Shown in pieces: positions 17,796 through 25,282 of a stretch of 64,000 bases of DNA. The DNA comes from Azospirillum sp. TSA2s. GTDB taxonomy: Bacteria; Pseudomonadota; Alphaproteobacteria; Azospirillales; Azospirillaceae. The first letter of the stretch is position 1, and the number at the start of each line of letters is the position of its first letter. The stretch is from contig NZ_CP039646.1 in the NCBI RefSeq assembly GCF_004923315.1, forward strand, positions 67,001-131,000. Reading direction: 5' to 3'. Position numbers and translations under genes: made by a program. Below the pieces are notes generated by a model. The model saw only the letters and a list, made by a program, of their open reading frames with translations. It had not been told where the DNA came from and searched no databases.

Positions 17796-18460
17796 CACCG
17801 GCCCTCCCCTGAGCGGAGGGCGGCGTCGTAGGCCCGCACCAGATCAGCGATTACCCCAACGCGGCCATCCTCGGCAGCGATGGTGTCCAGGCGGTCGTAG
17901 GCGATGCGGAGAGCCTCCACCACCTCCCCCACCGGCTGGGCAGCGCGGGCGGCGGAGAGGGCGCGCAGGTCGCCAAGGGTCAGCGGTGAAGTGGCGTCGA
18001 GGTCGATGCCGTCGAGGTTGATCGGCGCAGAGCCGTCCTCCAGCCCCAAGCTGATCGGGTGCGCGTCGGGAAAGCGGTCCATGCCGTCGAGGAACTGGCG
18101 CGCATGAGCAAGCGCCGTCTCGGTCAGGCTGTCCTGCGTACCTTGGAGCGCCACCGGCTGGCCCGGATAGACCTGCGCCGCGAAGTCAGCGAGGATCGCA
18201 TAGCCGTCGGCCATGGTCGGCGCGTCGAACATCATTTTCAGCATGGCGACCAGCTGGCCGTTGAATTCGCGCTCGTCGGCCAGGGCGTCGGCCTGCGCTG
18301 CGGACGGGGCGGCGCGCTGCATGGCCTGGAAGACGAAGCGGGCAACCTCACGGTGCCGCAGATCGTTGCCGTCGTCGTAGTAGTTGGCGACCTCTTCGGC
18401 TCCGGCGGTCACCATTCCAACGGTGATGGAGCCGGCCGGTATCGTGGTCTTGTCGGTCAT
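17795..18460 (-). CDS. Hypothetical phage protein
   Basis: 221 residues, acidic, no domain recognised. Clean context: its stop overlaps the methyltransferase start, and it begins 32 bases after the DUF1367 gene. Confidence 0.55.
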   Translation of the reverse strand: MTDKTTIPAGSITVGMVTAGAEEVANYYDDGNDLRHREVARFVFQAMQRAAPSAAQADALADEREFNGQLVAMLKMMFDAPTMADGYAILADFAAQVYPGQPVALQGTQDSLTETALAHARQFLDGMDRFPDAHPISLGLEDGSAPINLDGIDLDATSPLTLGDLRALSAARAAQPVGEVVEALRIAYDRLDTIAAEDGRVGVIADLVRAYDAALRSGEGR

Positions 18461-18492
18461 GTCGGTGTCCTCTATCCGCTATGCGCGTGGGG

Positions 18493-18927
18493 TCAGGCGG
18501 CGGGCGCTATGCCGGCTATGTCGCGTATCTCGCGCTCAAGCTCTTCGGCAGTAACGCCCGGCAGCAATTCGGTGGATACATAGTCTACGACACGGGACCA
18601 GTAGACTTGCCATTCGTCACGGTCCATTCTATCAAAAGAGATGCTGTCAGGCATCCATGTAATCGTGCCGTTACGCTCTTTTACAGGTATTGAGCAACCG
18701 CAACGGAGCTTCATGAGATAGTGGACTTGCTCCGTCGTATAGCTGCTGTTGTCCGCAACGAGATTAACCAATGCGAAGTATCTGCGGTGCCATGCGATGG
18801 AGCGCGGACGCTTGATCTCCAGCCGAACGTCCGCGCCGATCTTCACCTTGCCCATGGCATCGCGGGCGATGTCGTTGACAGGCTCAAAGCCCCGCAGGGT
18901 CCGGCGGAAGAGCATCGCCTGCTTCAC
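18493..18927 (-). CDS. DUF1367-like phage protein
   Basis: 144 residues. The sequence resembles the DUF1367 (YbcN-like) phage family of early left-operon proteins: MLFRRTLRGFEPVNDIARD at the start, RSIAWHRRYFALVNLVADN in the middle and SISFDRMDRDEWQVYWSRV near the end. The GTG at 18927 is chosen because GGGAGG lies 6 bases upstream and it overlaps the upstream stop as GTGA. Family members are tied to recombination or replication in lambdoid phages, without a firm biochemical role. Confidence 0.7.
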   Translation of the reverse strand: MKQAMLFRRTLRGFEPVNDIARDAMGKVKIGADVRLEIKRPRSIAWHRRYFALVNLVADNSSYTTEQVHYLMKLRCGCSIPVKERNGTITWMPDSISFDRMDRDEWQVYWSRVVDYVSTELLPGVTAEELEREIRDIAGIAPAA

Positions 18928-19331
18928 GGTACGGCCTCCCAATAGTCGCTTCCCTTCCAAAGCTCTTCCGCCTGCCGCCGTCCGAACTCTGGAAACCCGG
19001 TGGTCTCGGTGAAGAAGGCGTCTTCGTCGCCGCGGGCGTGGAGTGCGCGGTGGCAGCCGTCGCACATCGGAATTCCGTTCCGATCATCGCTGCGCCGGCC
19101 GGTGCCGCGAAAACCAACCCACGGCTTGAGAAGGTGGTGGACCACTACCGGCCCGTCGCATTCACCGCGTCCGGCCAGCACACAGGACCAGTCGTGCAGC
19201 CAAGACACATGCTTGGCGTTCTCGTAGCGGCCCGGCTTGATCCGCCCGACCTTGCGGCCTCCCTTTGGTATGGCAAGGCCGCTGTAGTCGATGCCGGAGC
19301 TGGCGCGCTTGGCGGTGGTGCGGGACAGCAT
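18924..19331 (-). CDS. HNH-like zinc protein (DUF968 type)
   Basis: 135 residues. A Cys/His cluster runs SCVLAGRGECDG, VVHHLLKPW, CDGCHRALHARGDEDAFF, fitting DUF968/HNH-like phage nucleases, where the HH pair and the distal Cys residues bind zinc. It stands between the annealing-protein candidate and the DUF1367 gene, the usual place for a recombination nuclease. Confidence 0.7.
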   Translation of the reverse strand: MLSRTTAKRASSGIDYSGLAIPKGGRKVGRIKPGRYENAKHVSWLHDWSCVLAGRGECDGPVVVHHLLKPWVGFRGTGRRSDDRNGIPMCDGCHRALHARGDEDAFFTETTGFPEFGRRQAEELWKGSDYWEAVP

Positions 19332-19334
19332 GGC

Positions 19335-20024
19335 TCACTCCGCCGCGACCGAAGGCGTCAGCGCCCGCTTGCGGTCGCCTGCGTGGTTGATGAGGTCTTG
19401 CTTGAGAGCTTCCGGCAGGCTGTTGATGTGCTTCACATGCTCGCGCCAGAAGGCGGTGAGTTCCTCGGTCGTCTGGCACTGGTCGATGCCGAGCTTGATG
19501 GTGCCGGCGGCGGCCTTCTCGCCATCGGTGGGACCGGCGGCCTCGCGGCGCTTTTCCTCAAACTCCGCCGCAACCGTCTCCCGGTATTTGGAGTCATCGA
19601 ACTGCTTGAGGAACACGTCGGCCGACACGCCGATAGCCTTCATGGCGTTGCCAAGCGCGTCCGTGAACGCTTTCTTGTACGCCTCGTCGTCCACCGCGAT
19701 CTTGCCGTCATCGCGCTTCTTGGACACGATGTCGCCACCAACGCCATAGACCGGCTCAGACTTGGCGCCGTTCTCGACGTACCAGAGCCCGAGCGTGCAA
19801 TAGACGGCGGTGGCTTCTCCGATCTGGTGGGCGGTGTATTCCGGTTTGGTGGTCCCCCAGCCAGTGCCGCACGGGCCGAACCGCTCCGTCATCCGCATGA
19901 TGCGCCACGTCGGGTTGATATCGGTCCCAGTGAAGCCGCCAGCCCGCTTGAACGGCTTGGTGAACTTCGGATCGGTGCGCGACAGGTCGGACCAGAAGCG
20001 CAGGTTAGCGTTGGTGTCGGTCAT
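19335..20024 (-). CDS. Possible single-strand annealing recombinase (Rad52/Sak-like)
   Basis: 229 residues. The N-terminus NLRFWSDLSRTDPKFTKPFK and motif DEAYKKAFTDALGNAMKAIG followed by DVFLKQFDDSKY resemble phage proteins of the Rad52/Sak/Erf annealing group, in which a K-x-(A/F)-x-TDAL helix and a terminal DDxKY are typical. The Lys-rich middle (DIVSKKRDDGK) may contact DNA. The neighbours (HNH-like nuclease, integrase) agree. Assigned from recalled patterns only, so tentative. Confidence 0.5.
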   Translation of the reverse strand: MTDTNANLRFWSDLSRTDPKFTKPFKRAGGFTGTDINPTWRIMRMTERFGPCGTGWGTTKPEYTAHQIGEATAVYCTLGLWYVENGAKSEPVYGVGGDIVSKKRDDGKIAVDDEAYKKAFTDALGNAMKAIGVSADVFLKQFDDSKYRETVAAEFEEKRREAAGPTDGEKAAAGTIKLGIDQCQTTEELTAFWREHVKHINSLPEALKQDLINHAGDRKRALTPSVAAE

Positions 20025-20027
20025 GGG

Positions 20028-20531
20028 TCAGGCGTCCTTGTTCGAAAGGTGTTGGATCGGCGCCCGCGTCTCTGCCGTGCCACCGAAGGCGCGGCCGGAC
20101 AGCATGTCGCGCTCAAACTGCTCACGGCTAAGGCGGTGACGGTCGAAGCGCTTCTGCATGGCCTTGAGCTTCTGACGGTCTTTCCAAGCATCGAGCGTCA
20201 GGCCGGCGGCGCGGGCGGCGGCCATTTCGCGCTCATGCTTTTCAGCCAGTACGCGGCGGGCGGAGGCATGCAGGCCGCTGACAAAGCGCTCGTCAGCTTC
20301 CGCGACGGTTACCGCCTCGATCTTGTCGGAGAGCCAGTATCGGACGGCGCCGCCGGTTTCGACGGTAACGGCGATCCATTCACGACGCTCAGTCCAGACG
20401 GTGCGGCGACCGGCCGGGAAGGTGTCGTCTTCCTTGGCGTCGCACGGCATGCCCTTCTGCCGGTGCATGTTGAACAGCGGGTAGCGCAGCGATCCGGCGA
20501 ACTGGTCCTGCGTGACTTCCTGCCAGCCCAT
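20028..20531 (-). CDS. Hypothetical phage protein
   Basis: 167 residues; no family recognised. The N-terminal half is beta-rich (VWTERREWIAVTVETGGAVRY), the C-terminal half is basic and helical (WKDRQKLKAMQKRFDRHRL). It lies 3 bases from both neighbours. Confidence 0.6.
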   Translation of the reverse strand: MGWQEVTQDQFAGSLRYPLFNMHRQKGMPCDAKEDDTFPAGRRTVWTERREWIAVTVETGGAVRYWLSDKIEAVTVAEADERFVSGLHASARRVLAEKHEREMAAARAAGLTLDAWKDRQKLKAMQKRFDRHRLSREQFERDMLSGRAFGGTAETRAPIQHLSNKDA

Positions 20532-20534
20532 GGC

Positions 20535-20729
20535 TCACTCCGCGGAGAGTTGGTCGAAGAAGTCGCCGTATTCCAGACCGGCCAGTTCGGCAGCGAACGC
20601 ATAGGCGGCGCCGTCCGGAAGATCGAGGTTATCGGCGATGTCCAGGGCGTCGCGGGCACTCAGGCCCGCTTGCTTCCGGGTGATGGTGGCGCGTCGCTCT
20701 TGGCGGCGCAGGCGGCTGCGGTTCGACAT
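20535..20729 (-). CDS. Small hypothetical phage protein
   Basis: 64 residues: a basic N-terminus (SNRSRLRRQERRATITRKQ) followed by an acidic helical half. Part of the tight leftward operon; function unknown. Confidence 0.55.
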   Translation of the reverse strand: MSNRSRLRRQERRATITRKQAGLSARDALDIADNLDLPDGAAYAFAAELAGLEYGDFFDQLSAE

Positions 20730-20741
20730 GGCGATGCGCTC

Positions 20742-21071
20742 CTATTCGGCGGCGACGGAGTAGGCGGGGGCGGCGCCGGCCGTCTTTTCGGCGACGTACC
20801 GGTCAAGCTCGTCCAAGGCATTGGCGAGCGTGCCGTTCTGGTAGCTGCCGTCAGCGCAGGTCGTGACGCACTTCGGAAAGGCGTAGTGGTCGGGCTTGTA
20901 CCAGTGGTGGATAGACGCATCGACCGCGCCGTTCTTGTGCACCTCGTAGGCGAGGCGGAAGTACCCGTCGATGCCGATGGCGTCGCCCATCCGCTGAGCG
21001 GCGGCGGCCATGCGCTCGAATACCTCAATGGCGGGCATTTCAGGCTGACGGATCGGGCTGATCATGTTCAT
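20742..21071 (-). CDS. Hypothetical phage protein
   Basis: 109 residues, no recognised domain. Contains a helical N-terminal half (AIEVFERMAAAAQRMGDAIG) and a single Cys in FPKCVTTC. Operon member. Confidence 0.55.
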   Translation of the reverse strand: MNMISPIRQPEMPAIEVFERMAAAAQRMGDAIGIDGYFRLAYEVHKNGAVDASIHHWYKPDHYAFPKCVTTCADGSYQNGTLANALDELDRYVAEKTAGAAPAYSVAAE

Positions 21072-21079
21072 GGCTCACC

Positions 21080-21199
21080 TCACAGGCTGTAGAGGAGAAG
21101 GCCGCCCCAAAGGATGACGGCGCAGACGAGAGAGACGGCGGCGCGGACAGCCAGAAAGCCGGCGGTATCGTCGCGGGGTTCGATGGTGGGGAGGCGCAT
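21080..21199 (-). CDS. Small single-pass membrane peptide
   Basis: 39 residues with one membrane helix (AAVSLVCAVILWGGLLLYSL) at the C-terminus and an acidic/basic head (IEPRDD). A strong GGGGAG lies just upstream of ATG 21199, and the gene fills the gap between two operon members, which supports it. Function unknown. Confidence 0.55.
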   Translation of the reverse strand: MRLPTIEPRDDTAGFLAVRAAVSLVCAVILWGGLLLYSL

Positions 21200-21204
21200 G
21201 GGCT

Positions 21205-21519
21205 TCACTCCCCACGGGCGGCGCGGAGGGCGGCGTCAATGGCGTCCAGGCAGGGCTTGCCGCCGGTCCAGTCCGACAGGTATTCGCGGGCCATCTCCAG
21301 CGCGGCGACCATCTTCGGCATGGCAACCGCCGCGCTCTCCGTCACCCCCAGCAGCGCATCGATCTGCTCGGGGGTCTCGGTGACGGCGAAGTCATGGCCG
21401 CCCTCGAACACCAAGTCAGTGCCCGAGACGGCGCCGACAAAGTAGCTGGTCAGGTGGTCAGCGTTGATGCGCAGCTTCGTTCCGCTGGTCCGGCTGGTCA
21501 GGGTGATGAAGGTCGCCAT
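21205..21519 (-). CDS. Hypothetical phage protein
   Basis: 104 residues. Begins MATFITLTSRTSGTKLRIN, a beta-rich segment, followed by FAVTETPEQIDALLG and helices. Operon member; no family recognised. Confidence 0.55.
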   Translation of the reverse strand: MATFITLTSRTSGTKLRINADHLTSYFVGAVSGTDLVFEGGHDFAVTETPEQIDALLGVTESAAVAMPKMVAALEMAREYLSDWTGGKPCLDAIDAALRAARGE

Positions 21520-21522
21520 CGG

Positions 21523-21843
21523 TCAGCCCTCCACCGGGGTGGAGAGGGCCTTGGCGCGATTGCACGCATCGTCGTACTGCGCGGTTGCGAGCGCATCGAC
21601 GGCGCGCACAGCCTCGTAGATCGCGCCCATCCAGCATTTGTCGGTATGGTCGATGGTGTACGGGTGGTCGCCCTTCTCTCCACAGGCTTCGCAGCGGTAT
21701 TGAAAGCCGAAGGGGTCGTCCTTGACCGTGTACTCAGCGCAAGCGCTCAGCGCGGCGTGGCGCAAGTTGGAGAGCGCGGCGTCCGGCAGGAACGTGCCGT
21801 CGCGGCGCGGGATGTAGTCTGCCGGGGTGGTGATGGCGCTCAT
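21523..21843 (-). CDS. Small Cys/His zinc-finger-like phage protein
   Basis: 106 residues. A possible zinc knuckle, CEACGEKGDHPYTIDHTDKC, gives Cys-x2-Cys with a later His/Cys pair. No family recognised. Three bases separate it from the downstream gene. Confidence 0.55.
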   Translation of the reverse strand: MSAITTPADYIPRRDGTFLPDAALSNLRHAALSACAEYTVKDDPFGFQYRCEACGEKGDHPYTIDHTDKCWMGAIYEAVRAVDALATAQYDDACNRAKALSTPVEG

Positions 21844-21878
21844 GGGTGTCGTCCTCTATGGATTGTCGTGGGGGAGGG

Positions 21879-22121
21879 TCAGGCGCCCCAGACCGGGGCA
21901 TAGCCGGCGGCGTGAACGGCGGCATGAGCGGCCTTGTGAAGCGTGAGCCGGCGGCCATTGGCGAAGTGGTAGCGCAGGTACGTCGCGTCTTCGTGGTCAT
22001 CCCGCGTGGCGATCCGGCGACGGTCAGACGTCAGCCATTCGGCGGCGATGATCGGGCTTTCCGAGTTGAGCTTGATGAACTTGTCCGCGGCGGACTGCGT
22101 GCAGCAAATGTTGGCGGTCAT
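21879..22121 (-). CDS. Small hypothetical protein, first gene of the leftward operon
   Basis: 80 residues: MTANICCTQSAADKFIKLNSE, then basic LTSDRRRIATRDDHED and RLTLHKAAHAAVHAAGY. The ATG is about 40 bases downstream of the predicted PL start. No family recognised; by position it could be an early regulatory or anti-host protein. Confidence 0.55.
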   Translation of the reverse strand: MTANICCTQSAADKFIKLNSESPIIAAEWLTSDRRRIATRDDHEDATYLRYHFANGRRLTLHKAAHAAVHAAGYAPVWGA

Positions 22122-22168
22122 TTCGGCCCCCGGTGTGGAGCGGTGCGCTCCGTTGTTCCGATGACCTG

Positions 22169-22197
22169 ACTGTACGACAGTTGCGTACGATGGTCAA
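22169..22197 (-). promoter_or_regulatory. Leftward early promoter PL with embedded operator
   Basis: On the minus strand: -35 TTGACC (22197-22192), 17-base spacer, -10 TACAGT (22174-22169). A 20-base element, CGTACGCAACTGTCGTACAG, fills the spacer and -10 (22189-22170) and differs at one base from the element in PR. An extra half-site TCGTACAG lies at 22207-22214. Layout and sharing with PR indicate repression by the phage repressor. Confidence 0.8.
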
Positions 22198-22294
22198 ACG
22201 CAAAAATCGTACAGATGCAAAAAAGTGGGGGTGACATAATCGGTTGCGCTCAGCCGTCATGGCTCGCGCGTTCGTGCATGTAAGGAGGCTGTCT

Positions 22295-22573
22295 ATGGAT
22301 TTATGGAAGGGCGCGGCGTTAGGGGCCGCAATCGTGATGCTGGCGGCCTGCTACTCCCCACTAGGGAACCCGGCGGTGTCGCAGCAAAGCTCTAGGAATT
22401 GGGTAAAGCAGTCATGGGCCAGCATGCCGGTGGAGGCGGCTATCGCTCAATGCAACTACGAAGTTCCGGTCATGGTGCAGCAGAGCATGCAGCGCGGTGA
22501 CGGGCCGCTCATGGAGATGGCTTACCGGAACAAAGCGGCGGCGGCATGCATGGCCGCGAAGGGATACCAATGA
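22295..22573 (+). CDS. Small lipoprotein
   Basis: 92 residues. The signal peptide (DLWKGAALGAAIVM) ends in the lipobox LAAC at residue 19, followed by YSPLG, so the mature protein should be lipid-anchored in the envelope. AAGGAGG lies 7 bases upstream of the ATG. Single lipoproteins near the immunity region of prophages are sometimes exclusion factors; that is only a guess here. Confidence 0.7.
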   Translation: MDLWKGAALGAAIVMLAACYSPLGNPAVSQQSSRNWVKQSWASMPVEAAIAQCNYEVPVMVQQSMQRGDGPLMEMAYRNKAAAACMAAKGYQ

Positions 22574-22687
22574 GCGGGCGGCGGGGCTACGCAACGGCTC
22601 TGCCAACCTACCTCGCAACTTCGTGCTTGCGCTGACCTTCTTGCAAGCACATTCTTGCCAGAATTTCACGCAAGCACGGAGGCGCGG

Positions 22688-23713
22688 TTGTCTGAGAGAA
22701 AAGGTGTGGCCGGCGGGATCGCTCGAAAGAACGCTCTGACCCCAGAAGAGCGGAGCGCTATTGCCCGCAGGGCGGCCATCGCTCGTCACAGTAAAGGGCT
22801 GCCAAAGGCGATAGCAGAAGGCGTGCTGAAGATCGGCGATGTGAAGCTGCCGTGCGCCGTACTGGAGGATGAGGCCAACACAAGGCTCTTCACCCAAGAG
22901 GGTTTTCTGACCGCAATCGGCAGGGCCGGGAAGGCAAAAGGTGGGGAGGGCGCTTCGGTCGACGGGAAGCCCGCTTTTCTGCGGGCAAAGAACCTAGAGC
23001 GCTTTATTTCCAATGAGTTACTTGAGTCGACAACCCCGCTCGAATTTGTCCCGCTCAAAGGCCCTGGATATCAGGGGAAGGCGTTTGGTTACCGCGCCTC
23101 TCTGCTGCCCCAAGTGTGCTGGGTTTACCAAGACGCCCTAGCGGCGCAGAAGCTTCTCCCGAGCCAAGAGCACATTGGCATAGCTTGCCGAAATCTTCTC
23201 AAGGCGCTAACCAACAAGGCCATTGAAGACCTCATTGACGAGGCAACCGGCTTTGAGGACCTTCGGAAAAAGAAGGCGATCCTCAAGAGCATCGAAAAGC
23301 ATGTCAGAGCCGACGCATTGCCGTGGGTGTCAATGTTCGACCTTGAGTTCTACAGGCACATTTTCCGCCTTAATGGATGGCCCTTCAATCCGGAAAGCAC
23401 GGCTCGTCCAGGCGTTATCGGTCACTGGACCAACGACATTTACGACCGGCTGGCCCCTGGCGTGCGCGGCGCTTTGCACGAGCGGGTTAGAAGGAACGAG
23501 CGCGGGAAGCCGACCCAGAAGCTGACGCAGTACCTCACCCCGGAGGAGGGCAAGCCAAGGCTCAAGGAATTGCTGGAGGGCGTTAAGGTTCTGATGAAGC
23601 TGTCAAAGACGTGGCCTGACTTCATGAGCAAGCTCAACGAGATCTACCCACGCTATGACGACACTCTCTATCTCCCATTCAACGACAGCCAAGCCAGCAT
23701 CGGCACAGACTAA
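22688..23713 (+). CDS. P63C-domain phage protein
   Basis: 341 residues. The C-terminal third carries P63C features: HWTNDIYDRLAPGVRGAL, then KLTQYLTPEEGKPRLKELLE, then LMKLSKTWPDF with a YPRYDDTLYLPF ending. The N-terminal part is basic (ERSAIARRAAIARHSKGLP). The TTG at 22688 is preferred because GGAGG lies 5 bases upstream; TTG at 22655 has no such site. P63C proteins occur in phages and mobile elements and have no firm function. Confidence 0.7.
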   Translation: MSERKGVAGGIARKNALTPEERSAIARRAAIARHSKGLPKAIAEGVLKIGDVKLPCAVLEDEANTRLFTQEGFLTAIGRAGKAKGGEGASVDGKPAFLRAKNLERFISNELLESTTPLEFVPLKGPGYQGKAFGYRASLLPQVCWVYQDALAAQKLLPSQEHIGIACRNLLKALTNKAIEDLIDEATGFEDLRKKKAILKSIEKHVRADALPWVSMFDLEFYRHIFRLNGWPFNPESTARPGVIGHWTNDIYDRLAPGVRGALHERVRRNERGKPTQKLTQYLTPEEGKPRLKELLEGVKVLMKLSKTWPDFMSKLNEIYPRYDDTLYLPFNDSQASIGTD

Positions 23714-23725
23714 TCCGGCGCCGCC

Positions 23726-23754
23726 GTGACGTGCGACAACCTGCCGCACGTCAC
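23726..23754 (+). terminator. Stem-loop after the P63C gene
   Basis: GTGACGTGCG and CGCACGTCAC form a perfect 10-bp stem around 9 bases, 12 bases after the stop codon. Only a short T run follows (ATTTGG), so termination may be partial. Confidence 0.55.
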
Positions 23755-23976
23755 ATTTGGTCAATTTGCATCTTGCAAATCAAACTGGCCTAATGCCTGC
23801 AAACGTTGGCATTTTGCAGTGATTGTTTGGTGTCTACTGGCGCCACCACGGTCAGTTCGCGCCCATCCTGCATACTCGCTTATGCAACGTTACGGCGGTG
23901 TAACCGAAACGTGGTACACCGATTGGTAATATCTGACTATTATACAGGCATTCCGCCGCTACCCAGCCGGTGGAAG

Positions 23977-24013
23977 GGCGCCCGGTCAGCGGCTAACTGA
24001 CCGGAGCGCCTTT
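23977..24013 (+). terminator. Rho-independent terminator
   Basis: GGCGCCCGGTCAG pairs with CTGACCGGAGCGCC (one mismatch) around CGGCTAA, followed by TTT. It ends transcription entering the non-coding stretch from the left. Confidence 0.6.
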
Positions 24014-24430
24014 AGCGAAAGTCGTGCTTCGCCCAGGGTATCGTCGCAGCGCCCATGCGCGCTGGGGCTTTGGCTCACCTGTCCCGCCTCCTAGGGGCCG
24101 GGGTATAAAAGCACGGATCACGCCAATGTTCGTCAACGGACACACTGGGGTATGCACCTATTGTCGCAGCGCTACAGTCGGCTTTGCGGCTTATCGCTTG
24201 CAATTTTAGAAAAATGCGAGATGCGCGATTAGGGCGCAACTCTTGCCGTTGCGACTATGTTCACAATTTGTTCTAATGAGTGCCGGCAGATGATGGGGTC
24301 TCAAGTGCGGCTTGCTGCGCCAGAAAATGAGGATCGGGAAGTCATGGACCAGCGGGTGATAGACTCACTGGCGAGCGGGCGGGATGAGCGCAGCCAAGCC
24401 GAACGATTGGCTCTGTTGCGCTCGATCTTC

Positions 24431-24952
24431 TCAGGCGGTCAGCAGCGCGCCGCTCTGGCGCAAAAGCCCCATCAGAGACTTGGCGTTCTGTAAGGTAAGC
24501 CGCTGGGGCTGGCGGCCTAGAGCCGCCTCATCGGCGTACCAGCGGCAGAATAGGGCCACGCCGTTGCCCATCTGATCGTTGGTCATCTGGCCGCGCCACT
24601 CATCGGCAGTGTCGAGAAGTGCGATCACGGAAACGGCCACATAGTCTGCCGGTACCATGTTACCTGACGGGATAGGGGCCGTCCCATCCCCGGCTTCTTC
24701 TGCCGCAAAGACGCCGGCCAGTTCCAGCACTTCGGCCGCCGGGATGCCATGCCTGACCAAAACGTCGGCAATCTGCCGGGCCTTGTCTACCGGCAGGTAT
24801 GGCTTTTTGAAGCGCCCTTCGTATGTGGAATAGGTGGAGTGCGCCCATCCAAGCTCATCCGCCAGTTCGCGCACGGACAGCTTGGCCCGCTCGCGCAAAG
24901 CCCGAAGGCGCGCGGGCACGCTTGAAACGCCGCTGTCTTCCGTATTTTCCAT
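24431..24952 (-). CDS. Phage repressor (XRE-type, no peptidase domain)
   Basis: 173 residues. The helix-turn-helix is at about 15-55 (LRALRERAKLSVRELADELG, HSTYSTYEGRF). The C-terminal part (ADYVAVSVIALLDTADEW, LGRQPQRLTLQNAKSLMGLL) has no Ser/Lys S24 peptidase signature, so it is unlikely to self-cleave like LexA or lambda CI. It is divergent from the Cro-like gene across PR. ATG 24952 has AGGA upstream; longer in-frame starts would run through the operator. Confidence 0.78.
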   Translation of the reverse strand: MENTEDSGVSSVPARLRALRERAKLSVRELADELGWAHSTYSTYEGRFKKPYLPVDKARQIADVLVRHGIPAAEVLELAGVFAAEEAGDGTAPIPSGNMVPADYVAVSVIALLDTADEWRGQMTNDQMGNGVALFCRWYADEAALGRQPQRLTLQNAKSLMGLLRQSGALLTA

Positions 24953-24963
24953 GCCCGCATCCT

Positions 24964-24980
24964 GTGCGAATAACTCGCAC
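24964..24980. promoter_or_regulatory. Palindrome upstream of the repressor gene
   Basis: GTGCGAATAACTCGCAC has perfect 6-bp arms around ATAAC and ends 12 bases before the repressor ATG. It differs in sequence from the PL/PR operators, so it may bind a second regulator such as the Cro-like protein, or act in the repressor leader. Confidence 0.45.
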
Positions 24981-25001
24981 GCCGTCCATGCGATTTGTGC
25001 G

Positions 25002-25030
25002 TTGACGCTCGTACGCATCTGTCGTACAGT
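25002..25030 (+). promoter_or_regulatory. Rightward early promoter PR with embedded operator
   Basis: -35 TTGACG (25002-25007), 17-base spacer, -10 TACAGT (25025-25030). The operator CGTACGCATCTGTCGTACAG spans 25010-25029 and matches the PL operator at 19 of 20 positions. The first ATG is at 25037, about where transcription should start. Confidence 0.82.
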
Positions 25031-25036
25031 CCGCTT

Positions 25037-25282
25037 ATGTCGTACGCAACCAACATCATTGAGGGCCTTGGCGGTACGCGAAAAGTCGCGCGGCTCCTCG
25101 GCCTCACGCCGTCCACCGTCCAAAGCTGGAAGGATAACGGCGAAATCCCCGCCCCCCGGCAGCGGCAGTTGCTCGGCGCCGCCCGTTCCAACGGGTTGCC
25201 GCTCAGTGCTGACGACTTCTTTCAAGAGGCTCCTCCCGGCCGGGGCCGCAAATCCCACTCCCACCATGGAGCCGCAGCATGA
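25037..25282 (+). CDS. Cro-like regulator, apparently leaderless
   Basis: 81 residues. The N-terminal 50 form a short Cro-type helix-turn-helix (IIEGLGGTRKVARLLGLTPS, VQSWKDNGEIPAPRQ), as in YdaS/Cro proteins. The ATG begins 7 bases after the -10 box, leaving no room for a ribosome binding site, so the message should be leaderless like lambda cI from PRM. Its stop overlaps the next start (ATGA). It probably binds the PR/PL operators and shuts off the repressor. Confidence 0.8.
   Translation: MSYATNIIEGLGGTRKVARLLGLTPSTVQSWKDNGEIPAPRQRQLLGAARSNGLPLSADDFFQEAPPGRGRKSHSHHGAAA

Larger units (their letters stand above)
23714..24430. other. Long non-coding stretch with clustered inverted repeats
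   Basis: 717 bases without a convincing gene between the P63C gene and the repressor. It contains a 10-bp perfect hairpin (23726-23754), four TTTGCA/TGCAAA half-sites (23765-23770, 23774-23779, 23798-23803, 23813-23818), a terminator (23977-24013), and a direct repeat GTCGCAGCGC at 24043-24052 and 24163-24172, exactly 120 bases apart. A start-like ORF at 24257-24493 overlaps the repressor 3' end and looks spurious. An origin, a control region or an RNA gene are possible. Confidence 0.5.

Noticed and set aside
24257..24493. Plus-strand frame of 78 codons near the repressor 3' end
   Set aside because: No ribosome site, overlaps the repressor antisense, and has no recognisable domain.
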